DNA of 6,460 bases, taken from positions 1 through 6,460 of the forward strand of contig QNEG01000091.1 of assembly GCA_003645115.1 (NCBI GenBank), read 5' to 3'. Source of the stretch: a bacterium. Lineage in GTDB: Bacteria; UBP14; UBA6098; B30-G16. Under the pieces are notes generated by a model. It searched no databases. It was not told the origin of the DNA and worked only from the letters and a program-made list of their open reading frames with translations. The position numbers were made by a program, and so were the translations under genes. Positions 1 through 5,324 of this stretch are shown here, piece by piece (position 1 is the first letter of the stretch; every line of letters begins with the position of its first letter).

Positions 1-398
1 ATTCCCAGTGGTCTCAATGATTGTAGATGATTATCCACCACTGATTGTTCCTTGCGCTCTCCCCATTTAAACCATCGAAGTAATCTTCTCTGAATATTGC
101 GTTTATTTGTGCGCACCACATTCGCATCGCTGGTTGCGGAAAGGAATATACTGCGAAAATCTACCTGCAAATCAACTATCCAATCGGGTGAATATTGTTG
201 TATCTGCCGTCGAGCGTTCTTACTGCTATAAAATTCAAAGAGCATAGAAATTCTATCATCTTCCCGAAAAATAGGAGCATATTGTGGCTTTGTGATAAAT
301 GCTATTTTCCATCCATTGCGATTTAAGGCTTCTACCACTGCCGATGCTAATACTACATCGCCTAATGAGGAAAACCGAATTATTAATGCTCTGGACAT
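1..398 (-). CDS. Glycosyltransferase family 9 (heptosyltransferase-type), N-terminal part, cut by window edge
   Basis: The frame is open from an ATG at 398 to the left edge (132 codons and two bases), so the C-terminal part is missing. The translation starts MSRALIIRFSSLGDVVLASA, which matches the N-terminal signature of GT9 glycosyltransferases: a first Rossmann beta strand, then an (S)xxGDVVL turn and a helix of the AVVEAL type. An 'SPDWIVDLQVDFRS' stretch at about residues 69-82 fits the later strand of the same domain. GT9 enzymes transfer heptose or related sugars from ADP- or other nucleotide sugars to LPS inner core on the cytoplasmic face of the inner membrane. The sugar and acceptor cannot be told from this fragment, so no waa symbol is given. 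It lies 21 bp downstream of cpoB on the same strand, probably in the same transcript. No good Shine-Dalgarno sequence precedes the ATG, which suggests coupling to cpoB translation. Family call is firm; exact function is open. Confidence 0.85.
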   Translation of the reverse strand, partial: MSRALIIRFSSLGDVVLASAVVEALNRNGWKIAFITKPQYAPIFREDDRISMLFEFYSSKNARRQIQQYSPDWIVDLQVDFRSIFLSATSDANVVRTNKRNIQRRLLRWFKWGERKEQSVVDNHLQSLRPLG

Positions 399-423
399 AA
401 TTTATATTATGAATAATATTCAT
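396..423 (-). repeat. Overlapping, mutually exclusive small hairpins between cpoB and the GT9 gene
   Basis: Positions 409-423 form a perfect inverted repeat (ATGAATA, one central base, TATTCAT), foldable in RNA as a 6-bp stem with a 3-base loop, and it contains the cpoB stop codon. Positions 396-411 form a second 6-bp stem (CATAAT, loop ATAA, ATTATG on the minus strand) that contains the GT9 start codon. The two share bases, so only one can form. All pairs but a few are A-T, so stability is low and this could be chance in AT-rich DNA. Confidence 0.35.
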
Positions 424-1190
424 TCACCTAAAATTTTCAATTTTTCTTTTGCTGGAGCTGTTTCCTGTGCTGTGGGATAATCACTTATTAATTCTTTGAA
501 CAGTTCTTTTGCTCGAGGAACATTATCCAATTTCATCGCACAAATACCAGCATTATACAATGCCGATGGAATCAGTTCACTTTCGGGATAATTTGTTTTT
601 ACCGCAAGATATGTATTCATAGCCTCATCGTATTTCCCCATCGCATATAGACATTCGCCGAGATAATATTTCGCGTCATCTGCCAAAGCGCTATTTGGGA
701 ACATTCCTAAGAATTGCTCGAATTCCATTTTAGCCAGTTCAAATTTACTTCGATTATAATCCAGTTGTGCGGTTTCGAACAACTTTTTAGGATTGACCGT
801 AGCTCGAGATTCCGGCGCAGTAGTATCCGTGGTATCGGTAGTTGTGGTCCTGGGAGCTTCCAATTCCTCACGCATCGCTTCCAATTTCTCGCGCAGTTCG
901 GAAACTTGATAACCCTTATCGGTCAATATATTTTCTATCATTCGCATTTCCTCGGCTATCATCTGCAGATTATATTCCTGATTTGCATTGAGTTGCCTTA
1001 TCAATTCCTGTTGAATCTGCAACAATGAGTCTATAGTAGCGAGTTGGTGTTGTTGTTTGGCGTTGGCTTGAGTAAGATAATCCATCTGCTGCTGGAATTG
1101 CTTGATTTCACTTCTGGTGGCACATCCCGTAAACAACCACAGGAGACATACGCCAGTAATAAGCAGATATTTTACTTTAGTTATATTCAT
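420..1190 (-). CDS. cpoB: CpoB/YbgF-like Tol-Pal-associated TPR lipoprotein
   Basis: This 256-residue protein has a lipoprotein signal peptide (hydrophobic residues about 8-20, lipobox LFTGC with Cys23). A long Gln/Glu-rich segment at about 26-112 is predicted by eye to be a coiled coil. A Thr/Asp-rich linker follows at 113-126, then three C-terminal TPRs at about 134-166, 171-203 and 208-241, each ending in the usual FP(N/E)S or YP pattern. Coiled coil plus linker plus three TPRs is the architecture of CpoB/YbgF, the periplasmic factor that links PBP1B and Tol function to outer-membrane constriction during division. Position immediately after pal supports this. E. coli CpoB is a soluble periplasmic protein, whereas this one looks lipid-anchored. 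The ATG at 1190 is preceded by AGGTTT about 7-12 bases upstream, abutting the terminator-like hairpin at 1201-1232. General outer-membrane TPR lipoproteins such as BamD are the main alternative, but BamD lacks the coiled coil. Confidence 0.85.
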   Translation of the reverse strand: MNITKVKYLLITGVCLLWLFTGCATRSEIKQFQQQMDYLTQANAKQQHQLATIDSLLQIQQELIRQLNANQEYNLQMIAEEMRMIENILTDKGYQVSELREKLEAMREELEAPRTTTTDTTDTTAPESRATVNPKKLFETAQLDYNRSKFELAKMEFEQFLGMFPNSALADDAKYYLGECLYAMGKYDEAMNTYLAVKTNYPESELIPSALYNAGICAMKLDNVPRAKELFKELISDYPTAQETAPAKEKLKILGE

Positions 1191-1200
1191 AATCTAAACC

Positions 1201-1232
1201 TAAAAAAACGGGGGCAGTTTTTCCACCCCCGT
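1201..1232 (-). terminator. Intrinsic terminator-like hairpin between pal and cpoB
   Basis: Read on the minus strand, 1232-1208 forms a 10-bp stem: ACGGGGGTGG pairs with CTGCCCCCGT (five consecutive G-C pairs, two G-U wobbles inside) around an AAAAA loop. A run of T (positions 1207-1202) follows directly. This is the textbook form of a rho-independent terminator for transcripts leaving pal. The plus-strand reading has no comparable T tract. The odd point is its position: the T tract ends only 11 bases before the cpoB ATG, leaving no room for a new promoter, so cpoB must rely on read-through or on a promoter inside pal. Confidence 0.85.
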
Positions 1233-1253
1233 AAATTTTGTCCACGAGCTATC

Positions 1254-1754
1254 CTATTTAGATATCACATTAAATTCGACTCGTCTATTTCGCCACCAGC
1301 AATTTTCATTATGCTCGGTGCATACCGGTCGTTCCTCGCCGTAGCTGATTGTCTCGATTCTATTGGCACCGATTCCGTATTGGATGAGGAAATTTTTGAC
1401 TGCATTCGCTCTCTTTTCGCCCAACGAAAGATTGTATGCATTGGTTCCCCGTTCGTCGCAGTGTCCCTCCAGGCGAACTCGAATTGTCGGACTATCCATC
1501 AATTGCTTGGCATTGTCATTTAGTATAGCTTTAGCTTCAGCAGTAAGTCTATACTTGTCGAATTCGAAATAGACATTTTTTAGTTCGAGTTTCGGTTTCG
1601 GTTCGGGTTTTACTACTGGTTCCTCGATTTTGGGTTCGGGTTTTTTCTCTTCCACCGGTGGTGGAGGTGGTGGTGGAACTTTCTTGGCGCAACCACCACT
1701 GAATATACTTACCATAAGCGCTATTAAAGTAAGTGATAGAACGGTGCGTTTCAT
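1254..1754 (-). CDS. pal: Peptidoglycan-associated lipoprotein Pal
   Basis: A 166-residue outer-membrane lipoprotein. The signal peptide spans about residues 1-21 with Cys22 as lipidation site (SGGC; Ser at -3 is not the most common choice). Seven consecutive prolines (27-33) and a Pro/Lys/Glu linker to about residue 55 follow. The OmpA-like peptidoglycan-binding domain runs from about 58 to the end: 'VYFEFDKYRL', EGHCDERGT with Asp100, and NLSLGEKRA with Arg115. Asp and Arg at these sites bind meso-diaminopimelate in known family members. The tail has a CX6C pair (Cys145, Cys152) that could form a disulfide, then NRRVEF as in Pal proteins generally. Pal ties the outer membrane to peptidoglycan and partners TolB. 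A strong GGGAGG ribosome-binding site sits 4 bases before the ATG. cpoB follows 63 bp downstream beyond a terminator-like hairpin. Other OmpA-like lipoproteins are possible, but length and the cpoB neighbour favour Pal. Confidence 0.95.
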   Translation of the reverse strand: MKRTVLSLTLIALMVSIFSGGCAKKVPPPPPPPVEEKKPEPKIEEPVVKPEPKPKLELKNVYFEFDKYRLTAEAKAILNDNAKQLMDSPTIRVRLEGHCDERGTNAYNLSLGEKRANAVKNFLIQYGIGANRIETISYGEERPVCTEHNENCWWRNRRVEFNVISK

Positions 1755-1883
1755 TATGCCTCCCTTTTTTACTTAATTTTATTTTATAGTCCGATGTTCA
1801 ATATTTTTGCTTACACAAAATAATGTAATTTATTTTTTACGCAAATGTTTTTTTTCAATTACAAAATTGCACTTATCTCCAAT

Positions 1884-1900
1884 TAAAGTCAACAACTTTA
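1884..1900. repeat. Short inverted repeat in the pal-serS divergent intergenic region
   Basis: TAAAGT and ACTTTA flank a 5-base spacer (CAACA). On the minus strand the dyad overlaps GTTGACT, whose TTGACT (1892-1887) resembles a -35 box for pal, but no good -10 lies at the right distance. A TATAAA on the minus strand (1788-1783) is another possible pal -10, with a poor -35. The rest of 1755-2040 is very AT-rich and I see nothing else definite in it except the serS promoter. Confidence 0.3.
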
Positions 1901-1957
1901 TGGAATAAATTATGAAAAATCGCAAAAAAATAATAATTCTTATTTATACCAAAGAAT

Positions 1958-1985
1958 TTGACATTACAGGACAGGAATATATTTT
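1958..1985 (+). promoter_or_regulatory. Candidate sigma70-type promoter for serS
   Basis: A perfect -35 box TTGACA (1958-1963) is followed after 16 bp by TATTTT (1980-1985; four of six matches to TATAAT). A start of transcription near 1992 would give a leader of roughly 50 bases before the serS ATG at 2041. The position, strand and exact -35 make it the best promoter in the divergent region. No T-box or other long leader structure fits in so short a leader. Confidence 0.55.
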
Positions 1986-2040
1986 GCCCCCAATGAGTAT
2001 TTATTTATATTATCAATGAAATTTGAGAAAGGAACTAAAT

Positions 2041-3309
2041 ATGCTCGACATTAAATTCATAATGGAAAATAGCGAGATAGTAAAAGCTGCCTGTAAGAAT
2101 AAGAATGAGCAGGACAATGTGGATAAGATAATAGATTTAAACAGGATGAGGAAGATATATACTGCAGAACGCGATGAACTTCGAAGGCAGTTGAATGAAA
2201 TTTCTGCAGAAATAGGGGAAATAGCAAAAAAGGGTGGAGATATAAGTTCTATCAAAGTGAAGGCAAAAGAGATATCCGAGCAGGTAAAATCTGTGGAGGA
2301 GGAACTGTCGATTGTAGAAAAAGAATTGGATAGACTTGTTCTGACCGTGCCCAATATTCCTGACAGTAGTGTTCCTGTGGGTTTCAGCGAGGATGATAAC
2401 AAAACCATTCGCATAATAGGAGAACCGCAAAAATTCGATTTCGTCCCCAAAAATCACATTCAATTAAATGAAAAATTACACCTTTTCGAACTAGAGAGAG
2501 CCGCAAAAATTACAGGGTCTTTTTTCCCATTATTCACTGGGAAAGGAGCAAAATTGGTCAGGAGTTTGGTCAATTTTATGCTGGATATCCATACTGCCGA
2601 TGGAAAATACTATGAGATATTCCCACCGTTCCTGGTAAATAGAGATTCTATGCTGGGCACAGCGCAATTGCCAAAATTGGAAGAAGATATGTATCGTGTC
2701 GAACAGGAGGATTATTTTCTCATTCCCACCGGAGAAGTCCCGATGACTAATCTGTATCGAGGTGAAAAACTTTCCGAGGACGATTTGCCGATATATTATT
2801 GTGGATATAGTGCCTGCTTTCGGCGTGAGGCTGGAAGCTATGGAAAGGATACTAAAGGATTGATGAGACTTCACCAGTTCGATAAGGTAGAATTGGTGAA
2901 AATAGTTCACCCCGACAATTCATACGATGAGTTGGAAGGACTTCTCCATGATGCAGAGAAAATATTAGATTTGCTCGGAATTCACTATCGGGTCAGGGTA
3001 TTGTGCACCGGAGACTTGACTTTCGCCTCGGCAAAGACTTATGATATCGAGATATGGGCACCAGGAACGGAAAAATGGTTGGAGGTATCCTCGGTATCCA
3101 ATCTTACCGATTTTCAGGCGAGGAGAATGAATACCAGATTTCGCTCATCGAAAGATAATAAATTACACTATGTTCACACACTCAACGGCAGTGGAGTCGC
3201 TATCCCACGGTTGATTATATCATTGCTGGAAACATACCAGAATAGCGATGGCGCCATCGAAATTCCCGAAATATTACAGGATTATTTTGGCGCAGAAAAA
3301 ATCGAATAG
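2041..3309 (+). CDS. serS: Seryl-tRNA synthetase
   Basis: A 422-residue class II aminoacyl-tRNA synthetase of normal bacterial length. It activates serine with ATP and charges tRNA-Ser (and tRNA-Sec where present) in the cytoplasm. The start MLDIKFIMEN is typical. Residues about 28-100 form the long charged antiparallel coiled-coil arm that grips the tRNA-Ser variable arm. The catalytic domain follows: the serine-binding TxE motif as TGE at 230-232, motif 2 around FRRE (260-263) with GLMRLHQFDKVE after it, the CTGDLTFASAKTYDIEIW region (322-339), and motif 3 as GSGVAIPR (383-390). All key elements look intact. ATG 2041 is chosen because AAAGGA (2028-2033) sits 7 bases upstream; an in-frame TTG at 2023 would place this Shine-Dalgarno sequence inside the gene. 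pal is divergent upstream and a TPR gene follows after 157 bp with its own ribosome-binding site. Transcription is probably from the promoter at 1958-1985. Confidence 0.98.
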   Translation: MLDIKFIMENSEIVKAACKNKNEQDNVDKIIDLNRMRKIYTAERDELRRQLNEISAEIGEIAKKGGDISSIKVKAKEISEQVKSVEEELSIVEKELDRLVLTVPNIPDSSVPVGFSEDDNKTIRIIGEPQKFDFVPKNHIQLNEKLHLFELERAAKITGSFFPLFTGKGAKLVRSLVNFMLDIHTADGKYYEIFPPFLVNRDSMLGTAQLPKLEEDMYRVEQEDYFLIPTGEVPMTNLYRGEKLSEDDLPIYYCGYSACFRREAGSYGKDTKGLMRLHQFDKVELVKIVHPDNSYDELEGLLHDAEKILDLLGIHYRVRVLCTGDLTFASAKTYDIEIWAPGTEKWLEVSSVSNLTDFQARRMNTRFRSSKDNKLHYVHTLNGSGVAIPRLIISLLETYQNSDGAIEIPEILQDYFGAEKIE

Positions 3310-3354
3310 TATAGTTTTCTAGAAGAACTTGCATAAAAGTGTTTTCACAGCGTA

Positions 3355-3378
3355 AAAAACGAAAATCTCATCGTTTTT
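3355..3378 (+). terminator. Possible weak terminator hairpin after serS
   Basis: The 8-bp stem AAAAACGA/TCGTTTTT has only two G-C pairs, and its T-rich part lies within the 3' arm rather than after it. It lies 46 bases after the serS stop codon, where a terminator is expected, but is weak by the usual rules. The outer 11-bp repeat (3333-3429) could strengthen it. Confidence 0.35.
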
Positions 3379-3388
3379 CAGACAAAAA

Positions 3389-3418
3389 TTGTATCAAATC
3401 GTAAAAAAAGTATATCAT
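3389..3418 (+). promoter_or_regulatory. Candidate promoter for the TPR gene
   Basis: TTGTAT (3389-3394) and TATCAT (3413-3418) are 18 bp apart; the alternative -10 TATATC (3411-3416) gives 16 bp. Each box is a partial match to consensus in AT-rich DNA, so confidence is low. The -10 directly abuts the right arm of the 11-bp inverted repeat, which would put that arm at the start of the transcript. Confidence 0.3.
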
Positions 3419-3466
3419 AACACTTTTATTTATATATACTAATTTTGAGTTCGAGGGGGAATTTAA

Positions 3467-4378
3467 ATGGATTTGTTAAAAATAGGGAAATCATTTCTGC
3501 AATATGGACAGCCAGATTTAGCATTGCGATATCTGCAAGAGTCGGTAGATAATAATCCCAATGATGAAAATTGTTGGTTGGCATTGGGAGAATGTCAGAT
3601 TTTTTTAAATGAATTGGATAAAGCTGAATACTCTTTGAGTAAAGTAGTAGAAATCGACGAGAAGAATAGTCGTGCGTTGGTGTTGCTGGGATTGATTTAT
3701 CGAGAAACTGCGCGCAAGAAAAAATCGTTGCAATGCTTTTCACAAATACAAAAACTGGGAATGCCGATATGGGAAATGTATATGATATTGGGTTCGGCTT
3801 ATCTTAATATGAATAATCTGGATGAGAGCGAGGAATATCTAATTAGAGCAAGAGAATTAGCCTCGAACAATAGCGATATATACTATTTCCTGTCCATATT
3901 GGCTCGCAAAAAGAACGATGAATCAGCGGCGGAAAAATCAATCAGGAGGGCAATCGAGATTCGACCAGATGAGTCTCGATACTGGTATCAATTAGGTTCG
4001 ATATATAGAGTGCTGAAGAAAAATATGGACAGAGCGATTAGATTTTTCAAAACCGCTATCGAATTGGATTCGGAGAGGTTCGAGGTATGGAACGATTTGG
4101 GAATAACATATATGGAACTGTGTGATTATGATAATGCTCGCAAGTGTCTGCTGAAATCGATGGAAATCGACCCATATCATTATCGACCATATTATAATCT
4201 CGCCTGTGCCGACTCATTGGAAAATCGCCCAGATGAGGCGATAGAATATCTTCAGAAAGCGTTCGAATTGGCACCGGCGCGGGTTTGCAAGCTAATGGCA
4301 AAAGATGAAGATTTACACTCACTGTGGAGCAATCCAAAATTTGTTCATTTTTTCGTCCGACATTGCCAGGAAAAATAA
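3467..4378 (+). CDS. Cytoplasmic TPR-repeat protein, function unknown
   Basis: A 303-residue protein made almost wholly of tetratricopeptide repeats. By eye about eight 34-residue units can be placed at roughly 3-34, 36-69, 70-102, 103-136, 137-170, 171-205, 206-239 and 240-273, with the typical W/YxxLG and AxxxxxxAxELxP pattern clearest in units 2, 6, 7 and 8. The last unit and tail (YYNLACADSLENRPDEAIEY onward, ending in DLHSLWSNPKFVHFF) resemble the closing segment often seen at the end of bacterial TPR arrays. There is no signal peptide or membrane segment, so it should be a cytoplasmic scaffold. No catalytic domain is present. The ATG has a GAGGGGGA ribosome-binding site (3453-3460) 6 bases upstream. 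It ends 5 bp from the stop codon of the convergent archease gene, with no terminator in between. Partners cannot be inferred from the neighbours. Confidence 0.9.
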   Translation: MDLLKIGKSFLQYGQPDLALRYLQESVDNNPNDENCWLALGECQIFLNELDKAEYSLSKVVEIDEKNSRALVLLGLIYRETARKKKSLQCFSQIQKLGMPIWEMYMILGSAYLNMNNLDESEEYLIRARELASNNSDIYYFLSILARKKNDESAAEKSIRRAIEIRPDESRYWYQLGSIYRVLKKNMDRAIRFFKTAIELDSERFEVWNDLGITYMELCDYDNARKCLLKSMEIDPYHYRPYYNLACADSLENRPDEAIEYLQKAFELAPARVCKLMAKDEDLHSLWSNPKFVHFFVRHCQEK

Positions 4379-4383
4379 TTCTA

Positions 4384-4794
4384 TCATAAATCGAAAATTA
4401 CTCTACCGAACCATTTATCTCCTCGAGGTTCTGCACAAAGCATATGATAAGTTACTCCCTTAATTTCGGAATGTAATTTGTGGCGTCGTTTATCCAATGG
4501 TTCACCATATACAGTCGCTACAAGATGTTTTAAATCCAATTCATCGAAATGAATTTCTTTTATCAAAAATTGGTCGTATTGAGTTATCTGGACTAATTCA
4601 CTCAAAAAATCGTGTAATAATAAATCGGCAGCTGGTGCTTTTAACTCCAATGTTCGAGTTTGTTTCTTCTCTACATCGTTCAAATCATACATCAAATCGA
4701 GCATACCCATCGCAATCTGGAGTATCATATCCTCAAAACTGTCTGCGGTAACTTTAAATCCGGCGTCGGCAGTATGGTCTATTTCCTCGAGCAT
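4384..4794 (-). CDS. Archease, cofactor of the RtcB RNA ligase
   Basis: A 136-residue protein with the full archease fold pattern: DHTAD at residues 6-10 near the N terminus, a helix ending in LxDLMYDL (about 31-38), ADLLLHDFLSELVQI at 56-70, YGEPLDKRRHKLHSEIKGVTYH at about 96-117, and a C-terminal VIFDL with Asp135. In the family, the N-terminal DHTAD aspartates and the C-terminal aspartate contribute to an essential metal site. Archease speeds guanylylation and turnover of RtcB, which joins 2',3'-cyclic phosphate and 5'-OH RNA ends in tRNA splicing or RNA repair. Length is normal. The ATG lies two bases after the stop codon of the membrane methyltransferase gene and lacks a strong Shine-Dalgarno sequence (a GAG lies 11 bases upstream), so translation is probably coupled. 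No rtcB is in the window; archease is last in this operon. Confidence 0.93.
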   Translation of the reverse strand: MLEEIDHTADAGFKVTADSFEDMILQIAMGMLDLMYDLNDVEKKQTRTLELKAPAADLLLHDFLSELVQITQYDQFLIKEIHFDELDLKHLVATVYGEPLDKRRHKLHSEIKGVTYHMLCAEPRGDKWFGRVIFDL

Positions 4795-4796
4795 TT

Positions 4797-5324
4797 TCAG
4801 GTTGTCTCAAAATTTGGTTTTTTTTTATAATCCAAATATTGTGCTCCAAATAATTTTTCCAGCATCTTTTCCTCGACTTTAGCTCGCCAGATGTGAGTGG
4901 GCAATACGATTATTATAGCGAATGCGAGTGCTGGTATAGATACGAGAGCTATTGCCAGACCGATGTAAAATAATACTGTTCCCCAATATTGTGGGTGTCG
5001 AGTAATTTTATAGATTCCATCGGAAACAATCTTTTTCGGTTTTATGTGAACTTTTTTATAGGATGGAAAAATAATTTTTTTTGCCACATCGCCCAGTGGG
5101 TCGATATCCACACTTTGATGTCCTAATTTTTTTCTTCCCAGATACCAGATTAACCATCCACCCAGAAAAATGACCAATCCTGCTCTTCGTATCCATAAAT
5201 GGTTCAATGGTGCATTATATGAATATCCCATAGTTAACATCAACACCAGAAAGAATAGTATATAAGTGGAAAAAGTTATCCAGTATGCGAGTATATATTT
5301 TTTGTCCAGTTTAAATGTTTCCAT
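4797..5324 (-). CDS. Isoprenylcysteine/phospholipid-type integral membrane methyltransferase
   Basis: A 175-residue membrane protein with probable membrane segments at about 10-32, 46-63 and a long hydrophobic pair at about 114-143. The signature is GIYKITRHPQYWG (103-115), then RAKVEEKMLEKLFGAQYLDY (147-166). RHPxYxG followed by EE and FGxxYxxY marks the ICMT/PEMT-like superfamily, which uses S-adenosylmethionine at the membrane surface to methylate small lipophilic or lipid substrates. In bacteria most members have no known substrate, and true isoprenylcysteine methylation is not implied. The ATG has a strong GAGGAG ribosome-binding site 5 bases upstream, placed inside the end of the dipeptidase gene, with which it overlaps by 14 bp. 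It is followed after 2 bp by archease, so the three genes look co-transcribed. Family assignment is firm; substrate unknown. Confidence 0.85.
   Translation of the reverse strand: METFKLDKKYILAYWITFSTYILFFLVLMLTMGYSYNAPLNHLWIRRAGLVIFLGGWLIWYLGRKKLGHQSVDIDPLGDVAKKIIFPSYKKVHIKPKKIVSDGIYKITRHPQYWGTVLFYIGLAIALVSIPALAFAIIIVLPTHIWRAKVEEKMLEKLFGAQYLDYKKKPNFETT

Larger units (their letters stand above)
3333..3429. repeat. Nested inverted repeats in the serS-TPR gap
   Basis: An 11-bp perfect inverted repeat (ATAAAAGTGTT at 3333-3343, AACACTTTTAT at 3419-3429) encloses 75 bp. Inside it is a second perfect 8-bp repeat (AAAAACGA at 3355-3362, TCGTTTTT at 3371-3378, loop of 8). The element fills most of the 157-bp gap. 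It could act as a branched serS terminator, as an operator or leader structure for the TPR gene, or be a small inserted repeat. No clear target-site duplication is visible and there is no second copy in the window. Confidence 0.6.

Noticed and set aside
1044..1523. A 159-codon plus-strand ORF opposite pal and cpoB
   Set aside because: It runs antisense through the terminator and two well-supported genes, and its translation resembles no protein family.
1652..1661. Perfect 10-bp palindrome CCACCGGTGG
   Set aside because: It lies inside pal and follows from the proline and valine codons of the linker; no reason to call it a binding site.
1912..2019. A 35-codon plus-strand ORF just upstream of serS
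   Set aside because: It contains the perfect TTGACA promoter box, is extremely AT-rich, lacks a strong ribosome-binding site and shows no recognisable composition; likely chance.
2023..2040. In-frame TTG giving serS six extra residues
   Set aside because: It would use the AAAGGA Shine-Dalgarno sequence as coding DNA; ATG 2041 has ideal spacing and gives the usual MLDIKFI start.
2013..2450. A 145-codon minus-strand ORF opposite serS
   Set aside because: Ser/Phe/Leu-rich shadow of the serS coiled-coil arm, with no ribosome-binding site or family resemblance.
3333..3429. Calling the nested repeats a definite MITE
   Set aside because: No target-site duplication beyond the palindromic TA can be shown and no second copy is visible in the window, so it is listed only as a repeat.
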